A stretch of 64,000 bases of DNA from the NCBI GenBank assembly GCA_037447605.1, contig CM074805.1:1893359-1957358 (forward strand). Direction: 5' to 3'. Shown here one piece after another: positions 27,147 through 38,037 of this stretch. The number at the start of each line of letters is the position of its first letter. Position 1 is the stretch's first letter. Both the position numbers and the translations under genes were made by a program. The stretch comes from Zygnema circumcarinatum. Taxonomy: Eukaryota; Streptophyta; Zygnematophyceae; Zygnematales; Zygnemataceae. The notes below the pieces were generated by a model, which saw only the letters and a program-made list of their open reading frames with translations, was not told where the DNA came from and did no database searches.

Positions 27147-27751
27147 TAGGGGGTCTCAGACTTAAACAAAACTTGGTAATCGTACAGCTTGGTAATTGGT
27201 AATCGGGGATAGAGAAATTGGTAATAATGATTACTTTGCCGAACCTGTGCCGAACCAAATGCAAGTCAACGCTGGTAATCGTACAAGTCCGAAATTGGTC
27301 ATGGGCGCCCCAGGACTTGGTAATCGTACAGCCTATCACCAGAAACTTATCACCACCCAAAACGGTGGTTTTCGGTCTCCGCGAAAGGAAATGGTAATGA
27401 AACGGGCGTCACCATGACGTCCACACCCCGGCCTGACATCCCCCTCCCCGCCCGCCGCCACAGGGGTCCGGGTTTGCAATTCAAAATTGCGGCATCTGAC
27501 GTCAGGTATCGGCGATCTACCCGCGCCGTTCGCAGCCTTTTTTTAAGTTTGAGACCCCCCCGCGCGGGCGAAGTTGGTCATCGCGCCTTTGGAAATTGGT
27601 CATACCGGCAAATGCGGAGTGGTGATAAAGTCACGTCGCGTCACGATCACGGTTACGTTCGGGGGGCGCGAGACTGGTGAAGTTGACTCGAAAACTTGGT
27701 AATCGTACAGCTTGGTAATTGGTAATCGTTTTTTAAGTCTGAGACCCCCTA
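27147..27751. mobile_element. MITE-like element with 20-bp inverted ends and subterminal direct repeats
   Basis: The left end TAGGGGGTCTCAGACTTAAA (27147-27166) is perfectly inverted at 27732-27751. If the outer TA is a target duplication, the ends are 18 bp beginning GGGGGTCTC. Just inside both ends is a direct repeat of more than 30 bp containing CTTGGTAATCGTACAGCTTG (from about 27170 and about 27690). TTGGTAAT or TTGGTCAT units recur through the interior. A third, 17/18-matching copy of the right end lies at 27542-27559, suggesting a nested or truncated relative. No transposase is encoded. Confidence 0.75.
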
Positions 27752-27887
27752 TTCAGGGACAGCCTCGGCCAGTGCCGATTCTTTTGTCCATACTGTACTG
27801 TAATTGTAATGGGGGGAAACTTTCACGTAATTGTAATTGGTCCGATTTGAACTGTTTCTATATGGTCACGTCACGAGGCACGAAAAA

Positions 27888-27955
27888 GGGGCACATGCCC
27901 CGGGGTACGTGCCCCTCCCTTCGGGAAGGGGGGCACGTGCCCCGGGACACGACTT
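27888..27955. repeat. GC-rich hairpin with G-box core upstream of the transporter
   Basis: Two arms carrying GTACGTGCCCC and GGGGCACGTGCCCC, separated by a short TTCGGGAA-type loop, can form a near-perfect stem of about 16-18 bp. The right arm contains the palindrome GGGGCACGTGCCCC. It lies about 200 bp before the GDP-fucose transporter start and could be regulatory or a repeat remnant. Confidence 0.6.
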
Positions 27956-28149
27956 GGGCCGTGACCGTGCCCCCAACCCTATATGCAGGAGGCGGCAGAG
28001 GAGGCGGTAGAGGAGGCGGCAGAGAGTCGATCGGGTGGATCGCCACTCGCTCGCCCTCTCGCCTGCAGCTGTCTGCTGCAGCCGCTGCCGCTGCTAAGGC
28101 GGCGCCTTTCTGGTGGATGGCTGCAGCGATTGTGCAGACCTGAGACATC

Positions 28150-29244
28150 ATGTTGCGGTTGCTGCCGCAGCTGGAAGGGGGAGATCTGAAGGTGCTCCCT
28201 GTGGTAGCAGGGTATGCGATCTGCTCTTCTCTGCTGTCTATTATTAACAAGTATGCCATCACTGTGTTCGGCTTCCCCTCTCTTCTCACTGCTTTGCAGT
28301 ACCTCACCTGTGTGGTCACTGTATTCCTGCTCGGCCGCCTGAAGCTCCTGGAGCATGAGCCTCTCCGATTTGGAACACTCTACAAGTTTCTCCCTGCAGC
28401 TGGTGTCTTCTACTTGGCCATCTTCACCAATACTTCCCTTCTCAAGTATGCAAATGTCGACACTTTCATTATGGTTCGATCTTCTACGCCCATATTGGTA
28501 GCATTCGCTGACACCATTTTCAGGAAGCAGCCGCTCCCAAGCCGAGCGACCTTCCTTTCGCTGCTGACGATTTTGCTGGGTGCCATTGGCTACGTGGCGA
28601 CGGACAATCAGTTCACGCTGCGAGCCTACTCCTGGGCCTTTGCATATCTCTTCACCATAACCCTGGAAATGGTATACATCAAGCACATCGTCACCAGTTT
28701 AGGGCTTAGCACCTGGGGCTTTGTGCTGTACAACAACTTCATTTCCCTGCTCATCGCTCCTCTATTCTGGCTAGCCAGCGGCGAGTACAAGCTAACCTGG
28801 GCGATTAACTATAATTCTTGGATGGAGCCAAACGTGCTGTTTCCCGTCCTCCTCTCCTGCGCCTTTGGTCTAGCAATCAGCTTTTTTGGCTTCGCATGCC
28901 GGCGGGCTGTTTCAGCCACCTCCTTTACAGTGATTGGAGTCACCAACAAGCTCCTCACGATCATCATCAATACCCTCATTTGGGAGAAGCATGCTTCATT
29001 GACAGGAATGGGATGTCTTTTGCTGACAATCGTCGGTGGAGTGGCCTATCAGCAAGCAGCATCCAAGAAGCCGCCCAAGCCCAAGATTGTTTCACAGGAC
29101 GAGGAAGGGGGGCTGAAGAAACTTGAATCGTCAGATTCAGACGGTACTCCCGATAACTTACCATCTCCAGGGCTCGCATTCTTGTCATTAAAAAAGCAAG
29201 ACAACCGTAAGAGTTCTGCCAACCCGGAGTCGGGTGGCCAGTAG
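28150..29244 (+). CDS. GFT1: Golgi GDP-fucose transporter (GONST4/GFT1-like), intronless
   Basis: This nucleotide-sugar transporter should exchange GDP-fucose for GMP across the Golgi membrane, feeding fucosylation of wall polysaccharides and N-glycans. A single uninterrupted frame of 364 residues starts at an ATG (MLRLLPQLEGGDLKV) that aligns well with the plant family. About ten hydrophobic segments run from residue 15 to 300. Blocks close to Arabidopsis GONST4/GFT1 include SSLLSIINKYAIT, LLTALQYLTC, FYLAIFTNTSLLKYANVDTF, PLPSRATFLSL, VGYVATD-type IGYVATDNQFTL, EMVYIKHIV, FVLYNNFISLLIAPLFW and GVTNKLLTIIINTLIW (nucleotide-binding GxxNK). The C-terminal 60 residues are a hydrophilic cytosolic-type tail. 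It has no intron, unlike most genes here. Confidence 0.93.
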   Translation: MLRLLPQLEGGDLKVLPVVAGYAICSSLLSIINKYAITVFGFPSLLTALQYLTCVVTVFLLGRLKLLEHEPLRFGTLYKFLPAAGVFYLAIFTNTSLLKYANVDTFIMVRSSTPILVAFADTIFRKQPLPSRATFLSLLTILLGAIGYVATDNQFTLRAYSWAFAYLFTITLEMVYIKHIVTSLGLSTWGFVLYNNFISLLIAPLFWLASGEYKLTWAINYNSWMEPNVLFPVLLSCAFGLAISFFGFACRRAVSATSFTVIGVTNKLLTIIINTLIWEKHASLTGMGCLLLTIVGGVAYQQAASKKPPKPKIVSQDEEGGLKKLESSDSDGTPDNLPSPGLAFLSLKKQDNRKSSANPESGGQ

Positions 29245-31932
29245 ATTAGAGGCCCTGTTTGATACAGCAACGCATCCCGTATTGTATGCATCAAAACCGA
29301 TTGGCTCAGGAAGGGTAGCGTGGAGAGCTGTTAACTACAGACCAATGCATCGAACATTTTTTTCGTTTATGCGGTTAGGGTAAATAATGGTTTGTGGGTC
29401 TTCTGTTAGCGAATGTTGGCGAAGACCCCAATTCTTTTATAATTCGTTAGATATTGTAGGGGTTACTTTTTCATTATGTAACACTGTTATTGATGAACAT
29501 AAAAGAAGTTCTTGGTGAACCCCTTTTCAGTGTCTGAGGCATTGGCGACTGCTGGGCTTGGAGTCCGCCCTTGCTGGACCCACATGGTGTGCGTCTCACT
29601 AGATGAATGATGAAAGTGTTCCTATATGTGCATTTTTAGGAGACAACGAGGAAAACAAAACAAAATGAGTCTGCCTCTCGCGAAGGACTGCTGCATCGCA
29701 CCTCCGTCTCATGAAGATGCCCCCGCTATCCCACAGGGTCCAAGGGGAAAGTTTTGCCATGCCAGCTCGATGATTTTGAGGGCTTTGCAGACCCCTGGAC
29801 CCAAGATTCGCGTAAGGAAAGGGAAATGTCTAACTGCATTAGCACTCGCAAATTTAGTGCAAATTTTTGCATTTGCGTAAGCTGTGGGAATCACGATTTC
29901 CCTGTTCGATCTGGTCGATGAATCCAAATGGAAGGACCTTTCGTGCTCATTTTAAAAATGTTTATGAACAGGCGTCCCAAAGTTGGTATAGCCTTCTCTG
30001 GTAGTTGCCAACATAGCTCTCTACTTCTGAAGCAGGTTTAGAGATTCTGTCTGGCACTGTTTCGGGTGGACTGGGAATTATTCTTGCTGGTTGTGGTAGG
30101 CTTATTATTCTTTACCGTTGCGGAAATTGAATGTGGTTTGAGGAAACTGGAACTCTTTCTTGTGCCCCTTGACGCCGTTCTTGCGAGTTCCCTGAGAGAG
30201 CGCCTCCGGCACAATTGTGGATATTGATCGGACACATTTGCCCTTCGCCAATTGGAAATTTAAGAGTGCCTGTCACTGGATTTGGGCGCTTTGCCTTGAC
30301 CCTCTGTGTGTTCAAGAGTTTATATGAAATGGATTCTGGGGAGGACTCATAGGTGCCATAGCTAAATCCTGGCGTAATTGATGGTTGCGAGTTAATATTG
30401 CTTCTGACTGTCGATTGTAAGAAACGATATTGAATCAGGTGTGGCTCCGCGTTCGGTATGAAGTATGATAGTCGTTCTTCTCGCATTCAGAAACAAGGAA
30501 CCTTCTGGTGTGTGTGGAAGATGCAGGAAAGAAAACATGTTGGCATGAGGGAAACACAAGTGCTGGAAATGGCAGAGTTCATCACAAGCAATGCGGAAAT
30601 TAACAGACAGGAAATGTTCACGCCCTGCCCAGTAAGAGTCAGCGAGGAAGCGACCTCTGTTAGCCGGAGAGCTTGCGAGGCACAAGAGGACGTGGCGATT
30701 CTCGCAGTCTGTGATGAAGGGATTGAACTGCGTACCGTTTTGAGGTCAGACTTCCGTAGACCTGCCTGACATCATCAGCTGAAGATCCAAATTCTCTGTT
30801 TTCCTTCTTTAAAACGCGGAAAAGACGCAGCATTTTGAAATGAGGAGAAAATGGCATTGATCTCACGATGGCGAGGCCATCAAATGTACATGGACAAAAG
30901 CAGCATGGGGAACCACGAGGAACTGGTCGCTAAGGACCTAAGCATTCTGAAATCGATTCAACCCAGTAAGCATGTCATTGCTACCTTTCCCCCAAAACGG
31001 AAATCTTTTCTTCCCCGGCAAACAATGACCGCTTTGCGGATATGTTTCCCATGGTGAAACTCTATAATTTAGGCAAAAGTACCAATATATCTATGAAAAT
31101 TGACACCCTCTAATACGCAAAGACGGAGTTTGAGCAAGCACGTAACGATTCAGAATCGCATAGGAAAGGAAGTTTTGTTTTGTTTTCTATTTCTAATCAA
31201 CAATGTCTTTCCTTCGTCTGACCAAGTTTTTGAAGTGCGGAATTTTGATGTTGTTGCGCTATAACTTTGACAAGAGATGGCAATTGGCTATTGGCGATTC
31301 CGTCTATTTGTCTGATGGACACTATCAAAGGCCGTACAAGGAGTTTCCTTGTATTTGTGATCTAGACAATTTCAAGAGAGTTTTTATAAGCTGAAACATC
31401 TCAGTAACGAAAACCGTGAGAGCTGACGTCAACAATGTCTACAAAATTTCAACAATGTGATAAAGTCGGACTCTGAGACCTCTTCACAAAGTGGAAGATA
31501 CCATCCACATAAGAGGGGCGGTGAAAACAGCACCAATAAAACTTGTCCCCCTGCACAGGATGCAATGAAATCTATCATCACATCTTTGGACTTTGGAGGG
31601 AGACATTTTCATATTCTTTCCAGCCTTGAGTGATGGTGAAGGGGGAGCCCCCCTGTTGACCGAGGAGCGAGGAGTGAAGCTGTTCATCCCGAGCGGGAGG
31701 AATTGGCGGAAGGGGCCTTGCTTCCGCCCCAAATGCTGACACCTGTTATTCGTCTTGAAAACTCCTCAAAGAGTGTCCTGTTAATCCCGAGACCACCAGC
31801 ATCACAAACTCCCATTAGGCTTGCTTTAGGATGGAATTGAAGTGGTGCAACACTCCACAGATTAAAGATTGCAGTTTAGGTTCTCGTCATATAATAGCTG
31901 CGGGCTGCTTTGCTGGAGTCCTCTGCTTTAGC
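29245..31932. other. Long intergenic stretch without a recognised gene
   Basis: It contains the transporter 3' flank and AT-rich spacer. Short open frames (for example the minus-strand frame at 30112-30486 and the plus-strand frame at 31203-31394) show no family features, no matching splice partners and ordinary length for chance frames. I see no repeat or RNA gene here. Confidence 0.5.
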
Positions 31933-34384
31933 TCACGCAATCGGATGATAAGAGGAAAGGGTCCAATTGACGCCCATGGAGACACAAACAGAGAATTGTA
32001 GAGCAGAAGTAATGCACCAGGTAAGAGCTTGGTGAAGAGCTCTTTTTGCTACACGGGGAACAATTCCTCGAAAGAAAGCTCCCATTCCACCAGCCTGCTC
32101 ACTCAAACACACATCGTATTGCATATTGGCGTCTAATTGGAAACGACAGCTTCTGGAGCCTCCTCCAACAGCATAGGTATTTAGCACTATTCGCCTGCAT
32201 TCAAAGCTCGCAACGATTCGACTGGACACCTTCTAATGCTATTAAGGACGGCAGCCTGCATACCTGCACTATACGTTGTGTTGCCTTCCACACATTCTGT
32301 TGCCCACCTTCTAGCTGGAGGCTTGTCCGAAGCTGCAAAATGAAGTGGCAGAAAACGCCACGCACAATCCCACAGAAGAATCGTTGCCATAATCAACATT
32401 GAAACCGTCATGACAGTCGGCAGGGGCATAAGCATGAAGAACTAATACACTTTACAACTTTGCAAGGACTTTGAACTTTGGACTCTTTGGACTTTGACTT
32501 TGAAGGACTTTGCAAGGAAGAGAAACCAATCCAGCAAAAGGAAGTAGGCTCATCAATGAACGACGCATGATATATGGCATGAACAGTACATAGACAGAAT
32601 AAAGACATTCCTACTGTCCTTCAATGCTCACCACATCAGGGGGATGGGTAATCACTGTTGCTACCGCGCCTGCAGTGCCACCTGTGAAGTCAAACATTAC
32701 AACAAAATTCCTCAGGATTTAAGCAATGTGCGGCTAATCTCAGAGTAGTCTTGGTTTTTTCGATGAACGAAAAAAACTGCCAGCAGGGTTTCTGAAGGAA
32801 CTCGGAGATAGAAACGAAAATGAGGGGTTTGGTGCTGACAAGGAGGCAGCACCTGCCTGCCAGAAGGCTGACGAGGCCTTGCTGGGATCCTTCTGGCAAC
32901 ACCTTCTCTGCAACAAACGCAGCCCTACTTCCGTCAGAATAACTTTCGTGAAAGGTCGTGAGTGTGATAACTCCTTTAAAATGGTATTGCATTCACCACT
33001 TGTGCCTTTTCTTGCTGTATTGCCGATCTATCATCCTTTTCACCACGGTTTTCCGTTCCTTCTGACTCCATGAACCTAGATGCTGGGTGCTTGATCCATA
33101 CATGCATACATGATCAGTCCTCGCACATTTGGAGAGCTCACCACGGAGAGAGGAGCACAGCCGTGTGTACAAAAGAAGGTAGAGACCTGAGTAGGGTGCA
33201 TCCCGGAGCAGTGTAGGGCCCAGACCACTAAAAAGGCCTGCAGAGAAAGCTCAAGAAGGCATAGGAGCTTTAACAAAAAGGTTTGATGGATGTGACGTAA
33301 CCACACAACAGAATTTTAAAGCCCTCACATAGACTAGTACCGTAATATAAATCCCAGCAAGTGAAAACTTCTGCTTCTGGCATTAGGATAACTTGCAGCA
33401 TTGTGGCCGATGTCAAATTAACGAGCGAAAAAACATTCCCTTAACAAAAGTATACAGAGCTCGAGTTTTCACCAGAATACAACAAGTTTGAGAAAGTGGA
33501 ATTTAATAAATGGCCTTTGAGTATCTTTAAAACAGTGTGTGCCACTACAAGTAATGATGGTGCAATGTTGGGTTATTATCTGCAAAAGTAAGACAATAAT
33601 GCAAGTCGCCATACATAATACACTCCTGCCACAGCCTATGGGTTCAAAATGAAAGCAGTGCAAGAAGGAAGTAACACTTAAACCTTACCGCGGAGCCCTT
33701 CCTTATGGGCAATTACTCGGACTGCTTGGAGAGTGCCTGTGTAAGTCGATCCAGCTACTCCTGCGTACTGCTTGTTTCAACCCAAGTTTTGCCCCACCAT
33801 GAACAGATTAATCAACATCTGAACTGGTCCCCATTTCTATGCTTCAGATAGTCGCTCACATTTTGAAGAATGATCGCCACAAAACAATAGACATTATTCA
33901 CACACTCACACACCTCCATACGAGTTTTCACGACAGTCACAGGGCAGAGCAGGGTCGCTGCAATTGAACGAGTTAGAGCCCCCGCCCCAACAGTGGATGC
34001 TGCGCTGAGCTGCATGTGCTCTCCTCCACCGCCTCCTTCCCTGTTCTGTGCAGTTCGCAGAAGGTCCATAATATGGTCCAAAAGAGCAAAATAAAGCCCT
34101 GCTCCCAGGCCTACACGCACGCATGTTGGACCTGTTCCTCTCCACAATCCTCTCACACCTTCTTGGCGAATAATATCAGCAACAACGCCCTTCACAAGCC
34201 TCGTGCTGCCAACTGGCAGCGCACCAGGGGCCTGCAAATGCGTCCTTACGACGTCCAGCGGTTGCAGAAGGATGCTGCTGGCGATGCCAGACATGGCGCC
34301 TGTAACAAAGGTCAACTTCGTGCGTTTCCCACGTGAAGGTGTCTGCACCTCTTTTGTGCTCTGATGTCCTTCCATGGCTGCCAT
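31933..34384 (-). CDS. Mitochondrial carrier, SLC25A38/Hem25 type (glycine transporter)
   Basis: Members of this branch import glycine into mitochondria for 5-aminolevulinate or related metabolism in animals and yeast; the plant role is less clear. Exons on the minus strand are 33914-34384, 33689-33767, 33142-33237, 32857-32907, 32632-32681, 32264-32332 and 31933-32094, totalling 325 residues. Three mitochondrial-carrier repeats are visible, with signatures QPLDVVRTHLQ, CPVTVVKTRME and HPPDVLRTSLQ. Other matching blocks are FVTGAMSGIASSILLQP, GLFSGLGPTLLRDAPYSGLY and GAFFRGIVPRVAKRALHQAL, the last typical of SLC25A38. The 51-bp fourth exon (KVLPEGSQQGLVSLLAG) requires a GC donor, GGCAG|GCAGGT, to stay in frame. 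It lies head-to-head with the BORCS6-like gene. Confidence 0.9.
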
Positions 34385-35070
34385 TGGATTCTTATTCTGC
34401 GAGGAACTGGAACTGTAGTCAGGCTTCCTCTCTGGAAGCCCTGTTGATTCTGCCACCAGGAAGAAGTGCTTAGATCTGCAACCGTCCGTTTGTTCACTGT
34501 GCTGCTGCCACAGCACTTTCGCTTCTTGCCCTTAACTCGTCCATCATCACTCTTTATGCTTTTCTGGGTTTTTAGGCTTTAGGGTTCGAATGTTTTGCCG
34601 TGACCACTCGCCTCCATGCAGCGAAAGCAAGTTGAATCAACTGAAATGGAAGGCCAATAATCGCAAATATGGTACGCTAACTGTTGGCTTTGCACTCGTC
34701 ACGATGTGGCTTGTGGCACTAAGGCCATCCAAAAGAAAGGGAACGAGAGTTGCTGTCATACATGCGCGGCCCTCTCGCAAGCGGAAGAAGCCACAATGCA
34801 ATGCGCTCTTCCTTCGCCTTCAAATGTCTGAGGCCAACCTCAGAGACCTGTGAGATGTAAGATTGCACGGCGAGTTTGAAAAGGCAAAAAGTAGCAAACG
34901 CCACATTCAGCCAGCAGAAGCCAACCCAGTGGAACAAAACTCTTCTTCACCTCCTCTCTTCTCTCTCCTCCTCCCCTATCCTCTCTCGGATATCCGTACA
35001 TCACCGTACAGCACGGCACTCCTGACGAGGAGCTTTGTCACCGCAGGAGGATTAGGGCTCGCCGACGGCC
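34385..35070. promoter_or_regulatory. Divergent promoter region: carrier / BORCS6-like
   Basis: 686 bp separate the two start codons, which point away from each other. It has a TTTAGGGTTC telo-box-like motif near 34577 and a CT-rich tract (CTCCTCTCTTCTCTCTCCTC) near 34953-34975, common near plant transcription starts. Confidence 0.45.
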
Positions 35071-36940
35071 ATGGCGGAGCCTGCGAGGGAGGAGGAGAGC
35101 GGCGCCATGGCGGCGGTGCTCGCCGCAGTGGAGAGCGATGCGCGCTCCGTCGCTGAGAGCGTGTGCGCTCTCATGGCGGATCTGCGCTCGTGCCTCGCGG
35201 AGGTCAGTCAGCTTGCAGAGCTCGAGGATGGATGTGCTGCTTGCAGGTGAATGTGAGGGTCGTTCTGTGAGTGTTGGGATAATTTTTCCGGAAAGGTTGA
35301 GCACTAGTTAACACATCATTCCTTTGACGTTGGGAGTGAGCCCGTGTAGGCCCTGTTTTTTTTTGTTTTTTTGGAAGAGGTGATCGTACTCGAGGTAGGG
35401 ATGTAGGCGGCATAATGGAGCAAGCGGGTTTTTCTTTTGTTCGATGATGGCACATGCATGACATCAGGCGTCGCAGAACACTATAGAGCACATGGAGTGC
35501 CACCTCGAGGCTGCAGGCCGTCTCCAAGAAGCAAGTAGGGCTTCCTTGTCCATCCCCAGAAGCTTACTGTATTTACAGAATTCTTTTTGTGGCTTTGTCT
35601 GTGAAGAACTGTGACTACACTTACGATCCATTGATTTCTTTGTCTTGAACAAAAAGGGCTATTGCGCAGGATTGAAAGCTGGCCGGTTTTTAAGACTTTA
35701 AGTCAAGTTTTGTTTGCTGCGTGTTTTTTTCGTTTCTTTTTTTCATGATGGAAGAGAGAGTGCCCTACTGTGAATGAGCCGCAGGACTCCTTATTGCCTA
35801 GACCATAGTCTTCCTTTTTTTTTTTTTTTACCTTTGTTTGTGTTCCACTGTTGCAACCCTGTAATAACGTTCCTTTCGGAGTATGGAGCTTGAGACCTGT
35901 TCAAATGAAGTCATCATGTTGTGACTGGTTGCAGCTTTGGAAGCGGCAGCAAAGGGAAATCGATTTGTCAACGACTGTTTAAGGTGTGCCGATTGTGCTT
36001 TTGATGGTCGGATCAGGAGCTTGCTGAATTCCCCTAAGCTTGGCAATAAGAGGCACTAAGCTAAACCCGCCTCATGAGACGAGAACTTCCGTACAAACGA
36101 CAGACGGCCAGATTCCATCACATTGCACCGTATTTGTTCGAGCATTCCTCTTGTACTCCACTTCATGTTTTGCCTTAGTTATAGCCATGCTATCGTTTTA
36201 TTGGTGCTCCATTCCCCCTGTACAAACCCCAATGCCCGGCACTTCACGGCAATAACAGCGGTGATGAACAGCCGTGTATATCAGTAAAGCCCTGATGTTC
36301 AAATTTATACAGACTGAACTGTTAAGCTTGCCTTTGATCTCTAGCACGAGAGTTTTACCGTTTCTGCTCCGCATTATGATACTGACAGATGTCGACCTTT
36401 GCAGGCTCAACGAGGAAATGCGTGGCATTGCTGAGGTGGCCCAACAAATGTAGGTCGCTTGCCATGAACTGAACTCTCTTTAAGCTCGAACTTGATGGCT
36501 CAAGAGTTTTCGCTGTCGAAACTGAACGATCACAAATGCTGAAAACACAAAGTTTGAGGTTCCATAGATGCAGGTGCATAATGTAAAGTGAGGCTGCAAA
36601 GGTGCGTGAGCAGTTGTCGATGGTGTTCTGCATGCACAAGAAGTTTTGCAGTTTTGCAGTTTTGCAGTTTTGCAGTTTTGCAGTTTTGTTAGAGTTCATA
36701 TCCTGCCAGGCTAGCATCCTAGCATTGCTGGTCACATTTTGATTGTTGGTGTAGAAGAGGCGAGAAATTCTCGTAGATGCAATGTGAGAGGCAGCGCATC
36801 GTTTCCAAAAGCATGGAGGCTTTGGCTTTTGCCGAAACTAATCCTCTGCTCGCTGCCCTTGTCTTCACAGCAAAGCGCTGAGACAAAGGCTCGATCAGCT
36901 TGAAGCGCAGGCCTATCGGCACCTTCCTCAACTCACCTGA
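35071..36940 (+). CDS. BORCS6-like subunit of the BLOC-1-related complex
   Basis: BORC couples lysosomes or late endosomes to ARL8 and kinesin in animals; a plant counterpart would act in vacuolar or endosomal trafficking. Exons are 35071-35202, 35468-35534, 35935-35983, 36405-36449 and 36871-36940, giving a short 120-residue protein. It is almost wholly helical: SVAESVCALMADLRSCLAE, then QNTIEHMECHLEAA, AKGNRFVNDCLRLNEEMRG and AEVAQQIKALRQRLDQLEA, with heptad-like spacing. The final segment strongly resembles the QIKALKRTLDALE-type C-terminus of animal BORCS6, and the order of the preceding helices also agrees. The animal protein has a longer N-terminus. The assignment rests on motif resemblance, not a computed alignment. 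Confidence 0.7.
36642..36689 (+). repeat. TTTTGCAG tandem repeat in the last intron of the BORCS6-like gene
   Basis: Five to six perfect copies of the 8-mer GTTTTGCA lie head-to-tail. Each unit reads TTTTGCAG, a consensus 3' splice site, about 180 bp before the true acceptor at 36870. Confidence 0.9.
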
Positions 36941-38037
36941 TCGCCCTGCGAAGCACTCCCTTTGGCTTTCTCGTTGGACCAATTGCTTGCAGTTTTACGA
37001 GGAGTCGGTCCAATCTCAAAGCGTGCCATGCCAACCATGCAGACTTGTTTGCTTTTCAGCTTGCTTTCCAGTTTGACAGGTTGAATCCCAGAGAGATGTT
37101 TGACACAAAAAGAAATACCTACAACACAGTGAATAGAGAGAGGGTGCTAGGCTCTGTACATATATACACAGTCAGCTGAATTAGAAAATCCTTATGGCTT
37201 CCTTCTTAGGAAGCACCTTCCATGAGACAGGTAGGAGTTTCCTTTCCCTTTTAGGAACGTAGATTCTGTGAAGTCTATGAAGGTAGTTCTCAACTGACTC
37301 AAACATCTGCGTGTGAAGTTTTGGCTTGTTTGCCTCACTTAAATTTGTTGTCTCTCTGTTTGACATTGACATACCCTAATCCCAGAACCAAGGAGGGGTG
37401 GGCCCTAGCGCCTCATGGAGCAGGGGAACAGTTTAGCGTTGCGACGTAGCATAGATCCAGTAACATATCTCCGTCGTCCCACCAAGAGTGAGCAGTTCAA
37501 AGATACGAGTCTATGAGTGTTGAGCAATTAATAGAAATATTGCTTTACACCCAAAGCAGTCGTGAGATCAATGCCACTTCCATACTTTTGTTGCTTTTCT
37601 TTCGGCAAATCTTTAGCATTTCTATCAACATGGTAAAGTGGTTCGCTGTATGCACTCAAGTGGTCCATTCCAATCCATCCACAACATTCGTCAGCGGCGA
37701 CGGACGGACGGTAACCGCGGTGGGCCACAGCGGACACTTGAAATCGTCCACGCGGCGAATGCTGATTGGAAAAGCAATTTCTGATGGAGCCGCCGTTTTT
37801 TCTGCAAAGCGACGCATCCTCCGTGGCCCGTTACGAACCGTTACGCAACGCGCTCATGGAACCCGGCCCTAAAAACCCTGCACCCCACCCCTGTACGGCA
37901 CCTTGCGGAATCCCGTCTCCTGATTCGTCGAAAGTCACGGGGAGTTGACTGGGGGGTTGAATAAGCCTGCCGACATGGCGCACGATGGCTCGGTCCTGAC
38001 CAGTCAAGGCGCGTGTGCCCGCGAGGATACTCGGCCG
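36941..38037. other. Intergenic stretch
   Basis: This holds the 3' flank of the BORCS6-like gene and AT-balanced spacer. No convincing coding exon or RNA gene is seen. Confidence 0.45.

Noticed and set aside
30112-30486. A 124-codon minus-strand frame in the 29.2-31.9 kb interval
   Set aside because: No recognisable family, no paired exons, and a length within the range of chance frames in this composition.
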